Shown piece after piece: positions 53,533 through 61,911 of a stretch of 64,000 bases of DNA. A program made the translations under genes and the position numbers. Below the pieces are notes generated by a model. It was not told where the DNA came from. It did not search any database and saw nothing but the letters and a program-made list of their open reading frames with translations. The first letter of the stretch is position 1; each line of letters begins with the position of its first letter. Origin of the DNA: Erythrobacter oryzae (lineage in GTDB: Bacteria; Pseudomonadota; Alphaproteobacteria; Sphingomonadales; Sphingomonadaceae); the NCBI RefSeq assembly GCF_030271515.1, contig NZ_JASCXI010000003.1, positions 1-64,000 on the forward strand. The letters run 5' to 3'.

Positions 53533-54480
53533 TCAGCGGGGTGGAAGCGCCGGAATCGCCGCGCGCTCGCTCTCCAGCCGGTCGAGCGCGTCGTAGAGCT
53601 TCGCGAAGGCGGTCTGGAGCGCCTCGGCTGTGTCGACGGCGGGCGGGCCTTCCTCGGTGATGAGGTTGCTGGCGGCGCGGTTCAGGCCCGCGATCCGGTC
53701 GAGCACCAGATCGTGGCGGGCGATCATCCGCGCGGCCTCCGTCGCGGTGCGCAGGACCATCAGCATGGTCGCGGTCGCCTGCTCGATGGCGGCGATCAGG
53801 TGGGCGTTGGTGCCGCTGATGACCTCGCGCGCGGCGAGCGCCTGCGAAGTGAGCGCCTGCGCCTCGGCAATGTCGCGCGCGCGGGTGCGGACGGTGTGGA
53901 GCGCGTCGGCGGTGAGGCGGCGGGCCTTCATCGGCTCCTTCGCTTCGATCATCGCCGCGCGCGCCTCGATGGTGAGCGCGACCTCCTCGGCGAACAGCGC
54001 GTGTTCGCCAAGCGCTTCGACCAGCGGGCGCAGCGCGGCTTCCTCGGCTTCGAGGCCCACATTGGCGCGCAGCAGGGCGTCGCGCTCACGGGTGAGCGAC
54101 GCGAGCGCCGCCGCTATCTCGCCTTGCGCGGCGAGATAGCGGTCGAAATAGGCGGCGGGGTCGGGTTTGGCGGCAAACAGACCGAAGCGCTTGCCGCCCC
54201 CCGCAAGATTGCCGTCCCGCAGCGGTTCGAGCGCATCGGCAATGCCGCGCAGCGCTGCGGTGGCCTGCGCGATGGCCCCGGTGGGCGGCGGGGCGACATG
54301 GGCAAGGCTCCCGGCATGGCGCGCCGAGACCTGTGCGATGGTGTCGCGCCCCAGCGCCTCGATGCTTTCGAGCTTGTGGTCGAAGGCCGGGCTCAGCGGC
54401 TCGATCAGCAGCAGCTCGGCGACGAATTTCATCGCCTGTCCGGCGAGTTCGGCGTGGCGGCGTTTGGTGATCGCGGTCAT
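53533..54480 (-). CDS. TelA-family toxic anion resistance protein, short
   Basis: 315 residues. Entirely helical, with typical TelA segments: EAEEAALRPLVEALGEHALF, AREVISGTNAHLIAAIEQAT, ATATMLMVLRTATEAARMIA, followed by a C-terminal helix. TelA proteins are usually 360-400 residues; the C-terminus may be trimmed. Commonly found beside TerD and TerC genes and linked to tellurite, cell-envelope or stress tolerance. The gene lies 11 bases after the aldolase-like gene. Confidence 0.8.
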   Translation of the reverse strand: MTAITKRRHAELAGQAMKFVAELLLIEPLSPAFDHKLESIEALGRDTIAQVSARHAGSLAHVAPPPTGAIAQATAALRGIADALEPLRDGNLAGGGKRFGLFAAKPDPAAYFDRYLAAQGEIAAALASLTRERDALLRANVGLEAEEAALRPLVEALGEHALFAEEVALTIEARAAMIEAKEPMKARRLTADALHTVRTRARDIAEAQALTSQALAAREVISGTNAHLIAAIEQATATMLMVLRTATEAARMIARHDLVLDRIAGLNRAASNLITEEGPPAVDTAEALQTAFAKLYDALDRLESERAAIPALPPR

Positions 54481-54491
54481 GCGCCGAAGCG

Positions 54492-55406
54492 TCAGGCGAC
54501 CCGCGTCGGCGCCTGCGGGCGGCGCGGGGCGGCAGGTCGCGGCGCATGGACCCGCGCACGGTCGAGCACGCCCTGCGCCCAGCGCGCATGGGTGGTGGGC
54601 TCGAGCATCGAGCCGCCATGCCCGAACACCGCCCGCGCCTCGGCGGCGAGGATCGCGCGGGCTTCCTCGACCTCGGCGGGGCCGGGGCGCAGGACGTCGT
54701 GGATGATCGGCACCTGCGAGGGGTGGATCGCGGTCTTGGTAAGGAGGCCATGCTCGATATCGCGCGCGACTTCCTCGCGCAGCACATCGGTCAGGGCATA
54801 GTGCTCGAACACCGGAGCCGAAAGCGCGAGGCCCTCGGGCAGGAAGACGCTCGCCATAGTGCTGATCGCAAGGCCCAGGGGGGTGTCATAGGCGGTCCGC
54901 TCGCGCGAGCGGCGCACGCCGAGCGTATTGAGGATGTCGTTCCCCCCGATCCGCACCGCGTGGACCCGCTCGCCCAAGGGCGCGAGGGCGCGCGCCATCT
55001 GCACCATCGCCGCACGGTCGAAAGCCTCGGTGCTCTCGATCGTGGGCATGATGCCGTGCGCGGGACTATCGAGCCGCGCGAGCCAGTCGGCGAGGTTCGC
55101 GGTGGTGATCTTAGGGAGCACGAAGCCTGCCAGCCGCTCGATCCCCGGCTGCGCGAGCATCCATTCGAGCATCTGCGGCCCGCGCGGGCGGGCATAGGCG
55201 ATCAGCTTCGGCGGCGCGGCTTCGAGGGCGCGCAGCGTGGCGCAGAACACCTCCTGCGCGAGGCCGACCTCGGTCTCGTGCAGCGAATCCTCGAGGCAGA
55301 TCACCACCGAGCGCAGATCGGGATTGGCTCCGGCCAGCACCTCGGCCAGCCGGGGGTGCTGCACGGGAATGTAGAGCGTTGCGCCAAGCTCCACCGCTTT
55401 CGTCAT
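54492..55406 (-). CDS. HpcH/HpaI (CitE-like) aldolase or lyase
   Basis: 304 residues of the HpcH/HpaI/citrate-lyase-beta barrel family: TLYIPVQHPRLAEVLAGANP, VVICLEDSLHETEVGLAQEV, AYARPRGPQMLEWMLAQP, IMPTIESTEAFDRAAMVQMA, HAVRIGGNDILNTLG and TKTAIHPSQVPIIHDVL. The Glu of PTIESTEAFD and Asp of GNDI are metal-binding candidates. In known Ter operons such enzymes accompany the phosphoribosyltransferases and HAD phosphatase and are thought to build a nucleoside-like metabolite; substrate here unknown. Overlaps the StiP gene by four bases. Confidence 0.85.
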   Translation of the reverse strand: MTKAVELGATLYIPVQHPRLAEVLAGANPDLRSVVICLEDSLHETEVGLAQEVFCATLRALEAAPPKLIAYARPRGPQMLEWMLAQPGIERLAGFVLPKITTANLADWLARLDSPAHGIMPTIESTEAFDRAAMVQMARALAPLGERVHAVRIGGNDILNTLGVRRSRERTAYDTPLGLAISTMASVFLPEGLALSAPVFEHYALTDVLREEVARDIEHGLLTKTAIHPSQVPIIHDVLRPGPAEVEEARAILAAEARAVFGHGGSMLEPTTHARWAQGVLDRARVHAPRPAAPRRPQAPTRVA

Positions 55407-56473
55407 TCAGCGTCTCCTGCCTTCGCAATCAGTGTTACGGCGCGGTAGTTGCCAAGTTCCCGCTGCTCGACGGGAACGCGCGATTGTGCGGCGAGATGCA
55501 GCAAATGGGCCACTTCCGCGTCGCCCCGGTCGCGCACGAAGACCGCCTCAGGCAGGCGGCGCAGCACGGCGCGGGTCGCCTCGGCGATGCCGGGCTTGAT
55601 GCGGTTGACGTTGTTGACGGCGCGTTCGGCCATCAGGCTTTCGACCAGCGTGCGGCTCGCGGCGCGGCTGGCGGCGGCGGCTTGCGGGCTCCAGCCGGGG
55701 TGGCCTGTTTGCGGCGCGGCGGCCTCGATCGCGGCGATGAAGGCGCGGGTCCGGTCGTGGGGGGCGTGTTCGGTGAGATGGCGGCAGGCGTGGAAATCGC
55801 CCTCTCCCACCAGCGCCTCGCTCAGCACCGAGCGGCTGATGAGCCCCGAGGCGATCGCGCCGAGGATGCCGGAGGGGATGAGGTAGTCCTCGGACGTCGC
55901 GGCAAGGCTGGCGCAGCCCGCGGGGTCGGCGACCACGGCGAGGAAGGGGGCAAAGCCGGTGCTGCCGTCGGCAAGGCTCGCCTCGAGCTCCTGCGTGATC
56001 GCACCCTTGCCGGTCCAGCCGTCGACGAAGACCGCGTCCTGCGTCCCGCGCGCGGCGGCGATATGGGCGAGCGCGATCCGGTCGATCCCCCGGCCCCGGA
56101 TGATGCTGACCGAGTAGTGCGCGACGTCCACGCCCCTTGTCGCCAGCGCCCGCCGGAGCAGCACCCCGATGGGCGTGCCCGCGCGGGCGAGCGAGACGAT
56201 GGTGCAGCTTTTTGCCGTTTCGGGACGGGCGGAGATCGCCTCGGCCAGCGCCGCGATATCGACCTTGAGCCGCCCCGCATTGCGCCCCAGCGCCGCCTCG
56301 TAGAGCGCGAGGTAGCGCGCGTCGGGCAGGCGTTCTTCGGAGAGCATCTCCGAATAGTGCCGCGCGCCCGACTGGATCAGCGCCTCCTTCTCCGCCACGT
56401 CGGTCAGCGCGACTTGGGCGGGCTTGAGGAGGAAGGTCACATCCTCGGGGGCGTAGGAGCCGTGGAACGTCAT
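55403..56473 (-). CDS. StiP-family protein: phosphoribosyltransferase plus Pelota-like domain
   Basis: 356 residues; the ATG at 56473 overlaps the HAD gene (ATGA). Databases often call this family 'cysteine protease StiP', but the sequence reads as a phosphoribosyltransferase: SCTIVSLARAGTPIGVLLRR forms the N-terminal PRTase motif, and DAVFVDGWTGKGAITQEL (about residue 150) the PRPP-binding loop. The C-terminal ~65 residues (IKPGIAEATRAVLRRLPEAV, RDRGDAEVAHLLHLAAQSRV, LGNYRAVTLIA) resemble the Pelota/L7Ae RNA-binding fold. The domain reading is my inference from motifs. Part of the Ter biosynthetic cassette. Confidence 0.8.
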   Translation of the reverse strand: MTFHGSYAPEDVTFLLKPAQVALTDVAEKEALIQSGARHYSEMLSEERLPDARYLALYEAALGRNAGRLKVDIAALAEAISARPETAKSCTIVSLARAGTPIGVLLRRALATRGVDVAHYSVSIIRGRGIDRIALAHIAAARGTQDAVFVDGWTGKGAITQELEASLADGSTGFAPFLAVVADPAGCASLAATSEDYLIPSGILGAIASGLISRSVLSEALVGEGDFHACRHLTEHAPHDRTRAFIAAIEAAAPQTGHPGWSPQAAAASRAASRTLVESLMAERAVNNVNRIKPGIAEATRAVLRRLPEAVFVRDRGDAEVAHLLHLAAQSRVPVEQRELGNYRAVTLIAKAGDAE

Positions 56474-57216
56474 GCGTCGATCCACTCGTGCCCGTGCGCA
56501 ATGTGTTGCCACAGCTGCGCTTGCGTCGGGATCATCGCCATGTCGCAAAGGTCGAGGAAGCCCGCGTCCGACCATGAGTCGCCGATGCCGAGAACCAGCC
56601 GCCCGGGGGTCTCGGCGCGCACCTGTTCCAGCATATAACGCACCGCCGCGCGCTTGCTCAGCCAGGGCGGCAGGAAGGCGAGGTTGTTGCCGTTGGCGTG
56701 GATGCGCCAGCCTTGGGGGAGCCTATCGCGCAGGGCCTCGGCGAGAGCGGTCAGCGCGGGGACATCGCCAGTGTTGCTCTTGATGACGAGGTAGAGGTCG
56801 AGCCCGTCCTCGCTCACCATCCAGTGGCGATATTCCGGGCCGAGGCCGTGGGTCAGTGCGGGATAGAGCGCAGCGGGCGCCTCGGACGCTTGCGCCTCGG
56901 CGGCGAGGCGGGCGTGCCAGACCGGATCGGGGGTGCCGTCCGCCAGCAGGATGCAGCCCCCATTGGCGCAGATCGCCGGGGCCTGCGCGATGTCGACCCG
57001 GGCGAGGACGTCGCGCGCGCGGGCGGTCACCGGCACCAGTTCGCCATGCGCCAGCCAGCCGAGCAGCGCCTGCTGCGGCGGGGTGGCGTAGCCGCTGGGG
57101 GTGCCATCGGCGAGGCGGCTCATGAGGCGCAGGTCGGCTTCGGGCCAGTCGCCGCATTTGGGGGCGGTCTGGAACAGGCTGTCGTCGAGGTCGGCGAGAA
57201 TGAGTGGGCGGGTCAT
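56470..57216 (-). CDS. HAD-family phosphatase of the Ter cassette
   Basis: 248 residues. Motif I ILADLDDSLFQ supplies the nucleophile Asp9 and Asp11, motif II is around LVPVTARARD, and motif IV is LGIGDSWSDAGFLDLCDMAM near the C-terminus. The cap domain holds PEYRHWMVSEDGLDLYLVIK. Coupled to the TRSP-type phosphoribosyltransferase upstream and StiP downstream by ATGA overlaps. It may dephosphorylate a ribosylated intermediate. Confidence 0.87.
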   Translation of the reverse strand: MTRPLILADLDDSLFQTAPKCGDWPEADLRLMSRLADGTPSGYATPPQQALLGWLAHGELVPVTARARDVLARVDIAQAPAICANGGCILLADGTPDPVWHARLAAEAQASEAPAALYPALTHGLGPEYRHWMVSEDGLDLYLVIKSNTGDVPALTALAEALRDRLPQGWRIHANGNNLAFLPPWLSKRAAVRYMLEQVRAETPGRLVLGIGDSWSDAGFLDLCDMAMIPTQAQLWQHIAHGHEWIDA

Positions 57217-58370
57217 GCGCCCTCGCCATAGCGGCACAGCAGCGTCTCCACCATGACAGGCGCGCCCGCTTGGGCGAGCCGTTCGCGCAGTTCGTCGGCC
57301 TGCCGGCCTGCAATCTCGGCGGCGATCACGATGCGCTCGGGGCGGTGGGCGAGGAGGTTGTAGACATGACAGGTCGCGCCCGAACCATAGGCGTCCGCCA
57401 GCGTGGTGACGGACTGCATGGCATGGCCGAGCATCGCGGGGGTGCGGGTGATCGACTGGATGGCGGCGATGCCCCCTTGCGCGGCGATCTCCTCGGCGAT
57501 GCGCAGGGCTTCGTAGGCGTGCTCGCCATCGCCGAGCACCAGCACCCGCTCGCCCGGCGCGGCGGTGACGGGGGCGCGGGTGGCGGCCTCGGGGGCGAGG
57601 AGGCCGGTGCGGCTGCGCATGCCTGTGGCGGGCGCGGTGCCGTGGCGGTTGGCGGTGGGGGCGAGGCTGGCGGCGGCCTGGCCTGCGCCGGGCGTCCAGT
57701 GGAGTGTCCCCGCGATCAGCGAATGGGCGCTGGCGGGGCGCGGCATGCGGGGGAGGAAGGCCCCCGCGCTCCAGTCGGTCAGGCTGGCGACCGCGATCCG
57801 CTCGATCTGTGGCAGGGCGGCGACCAGCGCCTCGGCGGCCTCCACAAAAGTGCTGCCGGTGCTGCATTCGTCGTCGATGATGACGAGGCTGCGCGCTTGC
57901 GGGAGCAGCGCCTCGACCTCGCCCGCCACCTGCACCATGTGGCTCGCGGCGTGGCTGTGGCCTTCCTCGAAGCGGCACAGCACCCACGCGTCCGCCACGG
58001 TCTGGCGGCTCGACTGGACATAGGCGCTCGCAGCCCCCGGATGCCGCGCGCGCCATGCTGCCCAGACGCTCTGGGCGAGGCCGGTGGCGGTCTCGGCCAT
58101 GCCGCAGAACAGGACGGGCTCAGGAAAGGCGGGGATCTGGGCTGCGAGCGCATCGGCGGCATGGCGCAGCGCCTCGAACGGGGTGGGCAGGTGCCGCCCG
58201 AGCACCTTCGAGACGATCAGGAAGCCGCGCTTCGGGTTCGCCCGCGCGGCAAAATCGCACAGCGCGGCGACCCGCACGGGATCGACGCCTTCGAGCACCA
58301 GCGTGCCGGTCGGCAGTTCGACCGTGACCCTGTGCTGCTGCGTCCCCGCAGCGGCTTCGCGTTCAGGCAT
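57213..58370 (-). CDS. Phosphoribosyltransferase (PRTase_2/TRSP type) of the Ter cassette
   Basis: 385 residues. A PRPP-binding motif SLVIIDDECSTGSTFVEAAE (Asp-Asp near 164) identifies an orotate-type phosphoribosyltransferase; a preceding HVPxE-like stretch (FEALRHAADALAAQIPAFPE, VLFCGMAETATGLAQSVWAA) fits the family. The C-terminal ~130 residues carry RSRTGLL and a Rossmann-like end (ERVLVLGDGEHAYEALRIAE, GATCHVYNLLAHRPERIVIA), matching the TRSP-type partner domain of Ter operon PRTases. Start at 58370 overlaps the TerD-protease gene by 8 bases; longer frame rejected. Confidence 0.85.
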   Translation of the reverse strand: MPEREAAAGTQQHRVTVELPTGTLVLEGVDPVRVAALCDFAARANPKRGFLIVSKVLGRHLPTPFEALRHAADALAAQIPAFPEPVLFCGMAETATGLAQSVWAAWRARHPGAASAYVQSSRQTVADAWVLCRFEEGHSHAASHMVQVAGEVEALLPQARSLVIIDDECSTGSTFVEAAEALVAALPQIERIAVASLTDWSAGAFLPRMPRPASAHSLIAGTLHWTPGAGQAAASLAPTANRHGTAPATGMRSRTGLLAPEAATRAPVTAAPGERVLVLGDGEHAYEALRIAEEIAAQGGIAAIQSITRTPAMLGHAMQSVTTLADAYGSGATCHVYNLLAHRPERIVIAAEIAGRQADELRERLAQAGAPVMVETLLCRYGEGA

Positions 58371-59520
58371 GGATGATGATGCTGACCACCGCGCTGCGCG
58401 CCCGCGCGACCACGTTGCGGCGCACATTGTCGGTCGAGATCGCCAGCGGCGGCAGCTCGGCCCCGGCGGCGGCGGCCATCTCGTAGACCAGCGCGGCGCG
58501 GATGCCGAAATTGACGTTCTCCGAGATCGAGCCGCGGTTGCGCATGTTGTCATGCGCGAGGCTGGCGGAGGTGATGCCCACCAGATTGCCGAACTCGTCG
58601 ATGATCGCGCCGCCCGACGATCCCGAGCCGATAGGGGCGGAGAACTGGAAGCGCGCGATGTCGCCCCCGCCTCCGGTCAGCCCCGAGACATTGCCGGTCG
58701 TCACCTTGAGATCGGCCCCCAGCACGTCGATCAGCGGGAAGCCCGCGGCCATGATGTCTTCGCCCAGAAACAGCGGCGAGCCGATGCGCAAGGGCAGCGG
58801 CGCGCCGTGGGTGCGGCAGCGCAGCAGCGCGAGGTCGTGCCCGGCATCGACCGCGATGACGGTGCCCGCATCGCGTGCCGGGCCGACTTCGAACTTCTGC
58901 CCGTCCTCGACCACATGGGCGTTGGTGACGATCAGGTCGGGCGCGATCAGCACCCCGCTGCCCGTGCCGAGCATCTGCCCCGGCACCGGCACCGGACGGC
59001 TGTGCCCGCGCCCGTCGGGGTGGGGGATCGGACCATTGCCGGGCAGCGGCACGCCGGGAGAATTGCGATAGGGCACCTCGATCCCGCCCATGTTGCGCGC
59101 GCGCACATAGGCGTCGATCCCGAAGGTGAAGCCCTCGTTCGAAAGCTTCATCCGGCGCTCGCCGTTCTTGGTGTAGACCTCGGCGAGGATCACCGCGGCG
59201 AGCTGTTCGGTCGGCTGCGGCATCTGCCAGACGGTGCCGTCGACCTCGAATTCGAGCGGGTAGGCGTGGTTGGTGAAGCCGCCGTGGCGGTCGTCCATGA
59301 CATAGGCGACGATCTCGAAGTCGCCCTCAAGCTCGGCCATGCCTTGCATGAACCACTGCGCCGGATCGATCCGGTCGAAGGCGAGCACGCGGCCGTGCTG
59401 GCTCGCGTCGCGGCCGATGGCGGCGACGGCAATCCGCGCCGCCTCTTGCCCACGCAAGAAGATGCGGCAATCGGCCTTGGGGCTGATCTTGACCCGCTGA
59501 CCGGGCTGGGCGGGCTGCAT
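58363..59520 (-). CDS. TerD-like domain fused to trypsin-like serine protease
   Basis: 385 residues. Residues 1-140 look like a TerD-type beta-sandwich: FMQGMAELEGDFEIVAYVMD, AAVILAEVYTKNGERRMKLS and EGFTFGIDAYVRARN, the usual family end. From about residue 175 a HtrA-like serine protease domain follows: GTGSGVLIAPDLIVTNAHVV (His about 200), VDAGHDLALLRCRTH (Asp about 227), and PIGSGSSGGAIIDEFG (Ser about 302), so the triad is complete. No signal peptide, so likely cytoplasmic. The fusion suggests metal- or stress-gated proteolysis within the Ter system; targets unknown. Confidence 0.83.
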   Translation of the reverse strand: MQPAQPGQRVKISPKADCRIFLRGQEAARIAVAAIGRDASQHGRVLAFDRIDPAQWFMQGMAELEGDFEIVAYVMDDRHGGFTNHAYPLEFEVDGTVWQMPQPTEQLAAVILAEVYTKNGERRMKLSNEGFTFGIDAYVRARNMGGIEVPYRNSPGVPLPGNGPIPHPDGRGHSRPVPVPGQMLGTGSGVLIAPDLIVTNAHVVEDGQKFEVGPARDAGTVIAVDAGHDLALLRCRTHGAPLPLRIGSPLFLGEDIMAAGFPLIDVLGADLKVTTGNVSGLTGGGGDIARFQFSAPIGSGSSGGAIIDEFGNLVGITSASLAHDNMRNRGSISENVNFGIRAALVYEMAAAAGAELPPLAISTDNVRRNVVARARSAVVSIIIHA

Positions 59521-59532
59521 CGCCGTCGCGCC

Positions 59533-60111
59533 TTAGATGTTGACGCCCATTGCGGACGCAAGGCCCGCAAGGCCGCTGCGCCAGCCTTCGCCGATCGCCT
59601 TGACCTTGATGTCGTCCGCCGGGCCGCGATAGAGTTCGACGAAGATCATCGCGACATTCATCGAGGCGTCTTCGGAGAGGTCATAGCGCGCCAGCTCCTT
59701 GCCGTCGGCCTGGTTGACCACGCGCGCGAAGGCGTTGGAGACCGAGCCGAAGTTCTGGCCGTTGATCTCGCCCTCGTGAATGGTGACCGCGATCACCACC
59801 TTCTTGGCCGCCGGGGTGAGCTTGCCGAAATCGATCAGGATCGTCTCGTCATCGCCCGCGCCCTCGCCGGTGCGGTTGTCGCCGCTGTAGACCACCGCAC
59901 CATCGGGCGAGGTCTTGTTGTTGTAGAACACGAAATTGGCGTCCGAGAGGACCTTGTCGTTCTCCCCCAGCACGAAGGCCGAGGCGTCGAGATCGAAGGC
60001 CGCGCCGTCGGTCTTGCGCACGTCCCAGCCGAGCCCGACAATCACTGCATTGAGGCCCGGGGCCTCCTTCGAGAGCGACACATTGCCGCCCTTGCTGAGC
60101 GAAACCGCCAT
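59533..60111 (-). CDS. TerD family protein (tandem copy 1)
   Basis: 192 residues. Starts [20 protein letters not shown]; calcium-site segments are [11 protein letters not shown] and [13 protein letters not shown], intact; core [34 protein letters not shown], and [19 protein letters not shown]. TerD/TerE/TerZ/CABP1 proteins are calcium-binding and act in membrane-linked stress complexes. Close in size and sequence to the gene at 60180-60758, so the two probably arose by duplication. Start has AGGGA upstream. Confidence 0.95.
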   Translation of the reverse strand: MAVSLSKGGNVSLSKEAPGLNAVIVGLGWDVRKTDGAAFDLDASAFVLGENDKVLSDANFVFYNNKTSPDGAVVYSGDNRTGEGAGDDETILIDFGKLTPAAKKVVIAVTIHEGEINGQNFGSVSNAFARVVNQADGKELARYDLSEDASMNVAMIFVELYRGPADDIKVKAIGEGWRSGLAGLASAMGVNI

Positions 60112-60179
60112 TATCCGTATTCCCTGCTAGCGGAAGTGCGCGACCGGCGGGCATGCCCCCCGGCCGCGCCCCCTCCCGA

Positions 60180-60758
60180 TTAACCGACGTTGACGCCGAA
60201 GTGCCCGGCGAGCGGGCCGAGGCCGCCCTTGAAGCCCTGGCCGACCGCGCGGAACTTCCATTCCGCCCCGTGGCGATAGACTTCGCCGAGGATCATCGCG
60301 GTCTCGACCGAGGCGTCTTCCGACAGGTCGTAGCGCACGACCTCGGCGTTGGTGTTGGCATCGACAAGGCGGATGAAGGCGTTCGAGACCTGGCCGAAGG
60401 TCTGGCCCTTGCTGTCGCCTTCGTGGATGGTCACGACCACCGCGACCTTGTCGACATCGGCGGGCAGCTTCGAGAGGGTGATCTCGATCTGCTCGTCATC
60501 GCCGTCACCCTCGCCGGTGCGGTTGTCGCCCTGGTGGATGACCGCGCCGCCGGCGACGTTCTTGTTGTTGTAGAAGCAGAAGTCCATGTCGCTGCGGACC
60601 TTGCTGCCCGCACCGCACACGAAGGCCGACGCGTCGAGGTCGAAGTCCTGACCATCGGTCGCGCGCACGTCCCAGCCGAGGCCGACCATGATGCGGTCAA
60701 GCCCGGGGGCTTCCTTCGAGAGGCTGAGATTACCACCCTTCGACAGTGAAATAGCCAT
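60180..60758 (-). CDS. TerD family protein (tandem copy 2)
   Basis: 192 residues. Same architecture as the next gene: [44 protein letters not shown] (a full acidic metal-binding loop), [20 protein letters not shown], and [20 protein letters not shown]. 68 bases separate it from copy 1, containing the inverted sequence GGGCATGCCC, possibly an mRNA hairpin. Confidence 0.95.
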   Translation of the reverse strand: MAISLSKGGNLSLSKEAPGLDRIMVGLGWDVRATDGQDFDLDASAFVCGAGSKVRSDMDFCFYNNKNVAGGAVIHQGDNRTGEGDGDDEQIEITLSKLPADVDKVAVVVTIHEGDSKGQTFGQVSNAFIRLVDANTNAEVVRYDLSEDASVETAMILGEVYRHGAEWKFRAVGQGFKGGLGPLAGHFGVNVG

Positions 60759-60814
60759 AATTCGTCTCCTTTACCCAAGTCTGGCGGCGCGGGGTGGCCG
60801 CCGGTGTTGCAAGC

Positions 60815-61867
60815 TTACGCCAGCGCATCCTCCGGCTCGCCGTCGGGGTTCGCCTTGTTCCAGCGGACCGACGACCAGAAGGCGAGCCCGATCAGCACCG
60901 CGCCGATCAGGCCGGTGATGACTTCGGAGATGTGCATGAAGGTGTTGAGGTACATGATCACCGCCAGCGCGAGGATGGCGTAAAACGCCCCGTGCTCGAG
61001 ATAGCGGTACTCGCTCAGCGTGCCCGCGCGGACGAGGTAGATCGTCATCGAGCGCACGAACATCGCGCCGATGCCGAGGCCGATGGCGATGATGATGAGG
61101 TTGTTCGTCAGTGCGAAGGCGCCGATCACACCGTCGAAGCTGAAGCTCGCGTCGAGCACTTCGAGGTAGAGGAACGCACCGAAGCCCGCCTTGGCGACGT
61201 CACCGGTCGAGGGCGTCGGGGGTTCGAGCACGTGGTTGATCACTTCGACGCCGAGATAGGTCAGCAGCCCTGCGATCGCTGCGGTGATGAAGGTCAGCGC
61301 TTCCTCGCCCGGCAGCACGGTCGACACCGCCCAGGTGCCCGCGAGCACGAGGCCGATCGAGACCGCCTCGATATCCGCCACCTTGGCGAGCGGGCGCTCG
61401 ATCGCGGCGATCCAGTCGACTTCCTTGTCGCTGTCGAAGAAGTAGTTGAGGCCGACCATCCCGAGGAAGGCGCCGCCGAAGCCCATCAGACCGACATGCG
61501 CGCCCTCGACGATTTCCTGATATTCGGCCGGCTTGGTCAGCGCGAGGTTGACCGCCTCGAAGGGGCCGATCTGCGCGGCGACCATCACGATCACCAGCGG
61601 GAACACGATGCGCATCCCGAACACCGCGATCGCGATACCCCAGGTCAAGAAGCGCTGCTGCCAGACCGGGTCCATGTCCTTGAGCACGCTCGCGTTGACC
61701 GCGGCGTTGTCGAACGACAGCGAGACTTCCAGCACCGCGAGCACGGCGCAGATCCACACCATCGACAGCACGCCGTCCATGGTGCCGGTCAGCGCCCAGC
61801 CGTAATAGCCGCCGAGCGCAAGGCCGACGACCGTGAACAGCAGCGAGCCGCCAAAATGTTTGAACAT
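60815..61867 (-). CDS. DUF475/TerC-like membrane protein
   Basis: 350 residues with 9-10 membrane helices. Family patterns: VLEVSLSFDNAAVNASVLKD near the N-terminus and YLEVLDASFSFDGVIGAFAL near the middle, the two acidic repeats characteristic of TerC/DUF475, and IAIGLGIGAMFVRSMTIYLV. Predicted inner-membrane partner of TerD proteins, possibly an ion transporter. Located between two TerD genes (copy 2 downstream, double TerD upstream). Gene symbol not assigned because DUF475 differs from classical terC. Confidence 0.92.
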   Translation of the reverse strand: MFKHFGGSLLFTVVGLALGGYYGWALTGTMDGVLSMVWICAVLAVLEVSLSFDNAAVNASVLKDMDPVWQQRFLTWGIAIAVFGMRIVFPLVIVMVAAQIGPFEAVNLALTKPAEYQEIVEGAHVGLMGFGGAFLGMVGLNYFFDSDKEVDWIAAIERPLAKVADIEAVSIGLVLAGTWAVSTVLPGEEALTFITAAIAGLLTYLGVEVINHVLEPPTPSTGDVAKAGFGAFLYLEVLDASFSFDGVIGAFALTNNLIIIAIGLGIGAMFVRSMTIYLVRAGTLSEYRYLEHGAFYAILALAVIMYLNTFMHISEVITGLIGAVLIGLAFWSSVRWNKANPDGEPEDALA

Positions 61868-61911
61868 CGAATGTGATCCCCTTGAGCCGCGTGATACGGC
61901 GGTATGCTTGA

